Shown in pieces: positions 61,046 to 64,000 of a DNA stretch of 64,000 nucleotides (the stretch's first letter is position 1; each line of letters starts with the position of its first letter). This DNA comes from Sphagnum compactum (taxonomy: Eukaryota > Bryophyta > Sphagnopsida > Sphagnales). Where the stretch lies: NCBI GenBank assembly GCA_965153455.1, contig OZ234497.1:17167872-17231871 (forward strand). Reading direction: 5' to 3'. The notes under the pieces are model-generated. The model saw only the letters and a program-made list of their open reading frames with translations, was not told the origin of the DNA and made no database searches. The position numbers and the translations under genes are program-made.

Positions 61046-62318
61046 GATGAGGGAGGGCACCTTACTTGTAAGGCTCTTCAAAAATGTGTAAAATTCCTCA
61101 ATTTTAAGTGTGTAAGGTGCTTCTGCTACTGGGGCAGAAATTTTACTGAGAGTAAGGCTCCTCCACAAACACTAAAAATAATTCTACAAAAGTTCTTTAC
61201 TCTTTATTGACACAAAGGATATATATATGGACACAAAACTACAAGGGATATGTGGAGGGTAAAACCCCAGGGTGGGACATTCAAAAAATAAGTGGCCTAG
61301 TATGAGGCTGGCCACACATTTTGAAATATTCCCCTCACCCCTGGGCTTTACCCATGAAAGCCTCTCTCTGAGTGGATAACCGAATAACATTTACACAGAT
61401 GTAGGTGGGCCTTATACACGTGAGCCAGCAATTGTTGAGTGCATGATCCTGCAAAAATATTTCTCAATGCGAGTATAGTTATTTACTTTTTTCCAACCCC
61501 ACCCATAAAACTAAAACTTGGAATGCAAATAGATGGGGAGACTGCACCAACTCACCTAGACCAATTAATCCATCTAGCCAACCAACAGCAGGTGTTAGGC
61601 TTTGCCGTTCCTTTTACTAACCTCAGCATGCACTGCAAATGCTGGGCCAAAACCATTTTAGTGAGCCAAACCAGCATGTTTTAACTTGTCTTAATCCAAT
61701 TTTCTTGTGCAGGGCCACACAGTGAGCGTGGGTGGAGCTGCTCTTACACAGAGTGTAAATAAATTGCCGGGGCTCAGTGTGCAAATGGCGTAAATCGCAC
61801 AACACTGGTAGGTACCTCAAATTCAGGAACTGTCAAAAGTTCTACCTAACCTTCTCCCCTACTCTCGATCTGGACTCTGCAATAGGTTTCCTACAGTCGC
61901 GGGAACGTGTCTGTACGCGGAGTTACCAGGCTTTTTTGTTCGGTTTTCGCTCTGCTCCGACAGTCGGGAACTTCTGTACTAGGCTTCCGAAAGTGGTGAA
62001 CACGTTATAGGCGTAAAAGGGCATCCTGGGTTTAGCGCTGGGTCAAAGGAAACGCGGCAAGTTATTGTTCTTCGCTGCTACATAATCCCTTCATAGCAAT
62101 CCTGGATGTAGACGATTGTAGTGCCCCTGAAGTATGTCAAGGTGAAGCGCACAAAGAGAGAGAGAGAGAGAGAGAGGAAATTGACATTGAGATTGAGATT
62201 TTGCATCATCAGTAGAGTAGCAGCAAGACCCCCGGGGAGGAGGCCCCTGTAACAGATAGCAAAAAGTCCCTGTTTCCACAAAAAAAAGAGAAAAAAGAAA
62301 AACCAGATTATAGAAAGC
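61046..62318 (+). promoter_or_regulatory. upstream region of the TIR-NB-ARC gene
   Basis: AT-rich to about 61700 and GC-richer from 61850 to 62060. It ends in a GA microsatellite (62154-62176) and an A-rich leader just before the start codon. The transcription start is not determinable. No other gene was recognised in this interval. Confidence 0.35.
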
Positions 62319-64000
62319 ATGGGTGCAGTAGCAGGGAAGTTCAACGTTTTCTTGAATCATCGAGGACCTGATGTGAAGAAGGACGTCGTTGCTCATCTTC
62401 ACGAGGCACTGCTCGATGCTGGGTTGCATCCGTTCACGGATATGGAGTCTCTCGTCAAAGGGCAGCATGGCCAAACCTCCATTTATGAGGCGCTGCGAGG
62501 TGCCAGTGTGCATGTGGCACTCCATGATTGTGCTGGACTCTTTGGATTCAGACTTGCTGATTACAATGGGTGAGGCAGCTGCTACCGTCCAACTCACAAA
62601 TACCCATCACAGTTCCAGATGACTTACCAGAGCTTTAGGAAAAAATCCCTAATCAAGTGCTTGCAGCCATGCCAAAACTGGGTTGATTTCGATTGTAGTT
62701 CATCAGTTTTGGATTGATCTACTTGTGAGAGCTCTAAACGTCGGTGTGCGATGTGGGTGATTGCAGGAATGCAGCTCGATTGAAGAAAGATATTGTAATC
62801 GCAGTTCAGAAAGCGTTGCCTCCCAGCGCCCAGCTGCAGCCAGTTGCGAAATATGCAGTGGGATTAGACCAGTCATCCAGGTCCGTGATTGAAACACTAA
62901 ACCAGATGGGGGACAACGTTGGGGTTCTGAGTGTGGTGGGCATGGGTGGGATTGGGAAAACCACGCTTGCCACGGAGGTATTCAACCACTTCGCAAAGAA
63001 TGATACTAGCAAGTTTGAGAAACAGAGCTTTCTGAAGAATGTAAGAGAGAATCCAGTTCTGGATTTGCAAAAGCAGTTGGTTCGTGATTTGCTTCAACAG
63101 GATGTCAAAACTAGGGAGGATTTCAACCACTGGTTTAATCTCTTCATGGGCCGAAAAGTGTTGATTGTTATCGACGACATAGATAAGAACCCTCAATTTG
63201 ACCAACTCATTCCTGAAATCAACAAACTTGCTCGGGGTAGCCGAGTCCTCATCACGTCGCGTGATCGGAACCTTGTGGCCAACATCATGGAGAAAGCAGA
63301 GTGCAAACATGCGTGGCATGAAGTGGGACCGTTAAACAAACCAGACGCCAGACAACTCTTCAACAGCCATGCATTCGCCAGCAGCAACGTTACTGACGGC
63401 TTTCATGATGTTGCACAGCGCGTCGCGGACGCTTGTGCTGGCCTCCCACTGGCGTTGGAAGTGATTGGATGCTTTTTGTTTGACAAAAGAAAAGAGCACG
63501 ACTTAGATTGTTGGGAGCAAACAATCAAGACATTGCATGAAGAGAAGGACGTTCTGGACAAGCTCAAGATCAGTTACGACGGTCTTTCTACGGGAGCGAG
63601 CCAGCTCATGTTCTTGGACATTGCCTGCTTCTTCATCGGCAAGCACGAGACAATGGCGATGCAAATCTTCGAATCATGCAGTTACGACTACGACGGACCA
63701 GCAGCGTCCTTCAGCTCACTCATCGACAAGTCTTTAGTGAAGTTGGATGGGGATGGACGTATCGTGATGCATGATCTTCTTCGCGACATGGGACGCGAAG
63801 TGGTGAAGAACCAGTCACTCACAGATAAAGCTCCCCCAAGCCACTTGTGGGATCCTGAGATGGCAGAACGAGTGCTGGCAAACAGAGAGGTAGGTACCAG
63901 TGTTGTGCCCCTTCCAGTTCTTGTGCCCCTTCTTAAGCTAATAAGCACTTCACTGTTGTGGTTTTGGCATGCGAAGGAATTCTCATCGATTTACTGCTTT
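62319..64000 (+). CDS. TIR-NB-ARC (TNL-type) immune receptor with truncated TIR, 3' end outside the window
   Basis: Intracellular nucleotide-binding immune receptor. Exon 1 is 62319-62569, exon 2 is 62767-63889 and an intron then starts GTAGGT, so 458 codons are visible. Residues 8-70 match a TIR start (FNVFLNHRGPDVKK, LVKGQHG, ALRGASVHVA). The sequence then jumps within about eight residues to GFRLADYNG, the usual end of the domain. The NB-ARC domain is complete: P-loop GMGGIGKTT (142-150), kinase 2 KVLIVIDDID (214-223), RNBS-B SRVLITSRD, GLPL (309-312), CFF motif and MHD (418-420). No stop or frameshift interrupts it. Leucine-rich repeats would be expected beyond 64000. The TIR lacks about 70 residues, including the catalytic glutamate region, so NADase activity is doubtful. 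Confidence 0.9.

Noticed and set aside
1-64000. CRISPR array, phage or bacterial operon
   Set aside because: The repeats lack unique regularly sized spacers, and all recognised genes are intron-bearing plant nuclear genes.

Overview
The window is nuclear DNA of a land plant. It holds five protein-coding genes with GT-AG introns and plant-specific families: a photosystem I subunit with a chloroplast transit peptide, plant-type inositol oxygenase, folylpolyglutamate synthase, a plant LRR protein and a TIR-NB-ARC immune receptor. These sit in AT-rich sequence full of decayed transposons. The TIR opening (FLNHRGPDVKK) and gene density suggest a seed-free plant (moss, fern or lycophyte type). That is recalled resemblance only; I cannot name a species.

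Layout. 1-7 kb: AT-rich DNA with a degraded hAT-like transposase, short duplications, a purine-rich degenerate array and a foldback element. 7.3-13.2 kb (+): a long, probably spliced 5' leader and an 879-residue LRR protein of the 'outer arm dynein light chain 1-like' plant family. 15.5-18.6 kb (-): a complete ten-exon inositol oxygenase gene. 19-27 kb: microsatellites, a three-copy 105-bp repeat and a strong hairpin. 27.1-27.9 kb (-): a complete two-exon psaG. 28.2-29.4 kb: a degenerate tandem array directly upstream of psaG, of the same family as the array at 3.3-3.8 kb but inverted. 35.2-45.0 kb: two head-to-tail degraded Ty1/copia-containing units, themselves interrupted by small terminal-inverted-repeat elements. 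46.3-53.4 kb (+): a 15-exon folylpolyglutamate synthase gene with a LINE fragment in one intron. 54-62 kb: LINE debris, an 81-bp minisatellite and several local duplications. 62.3 kb to the edge (+): the 5' part of a TIR-NB-ARC gene whose TIR domain lacks its middle.

The five genes serve unrelated pathways (photosynthesis, inositol oxidation, folate polyglutamylation, immunity, LRR scaffold) on both strands and are not a cluster. All exon joins were made by eye from splice sites, reading frame and family resemblance. For inositol oxygenase, psaG and folylpolyglutamate synthase the phases close exactly over the full coding length. The notable features are the truncated TIR domain, the nested transposon history at 35-45 kb with a visible empty site, the hairpin at 24.9 kb and the minisatellite that is open on both strands.
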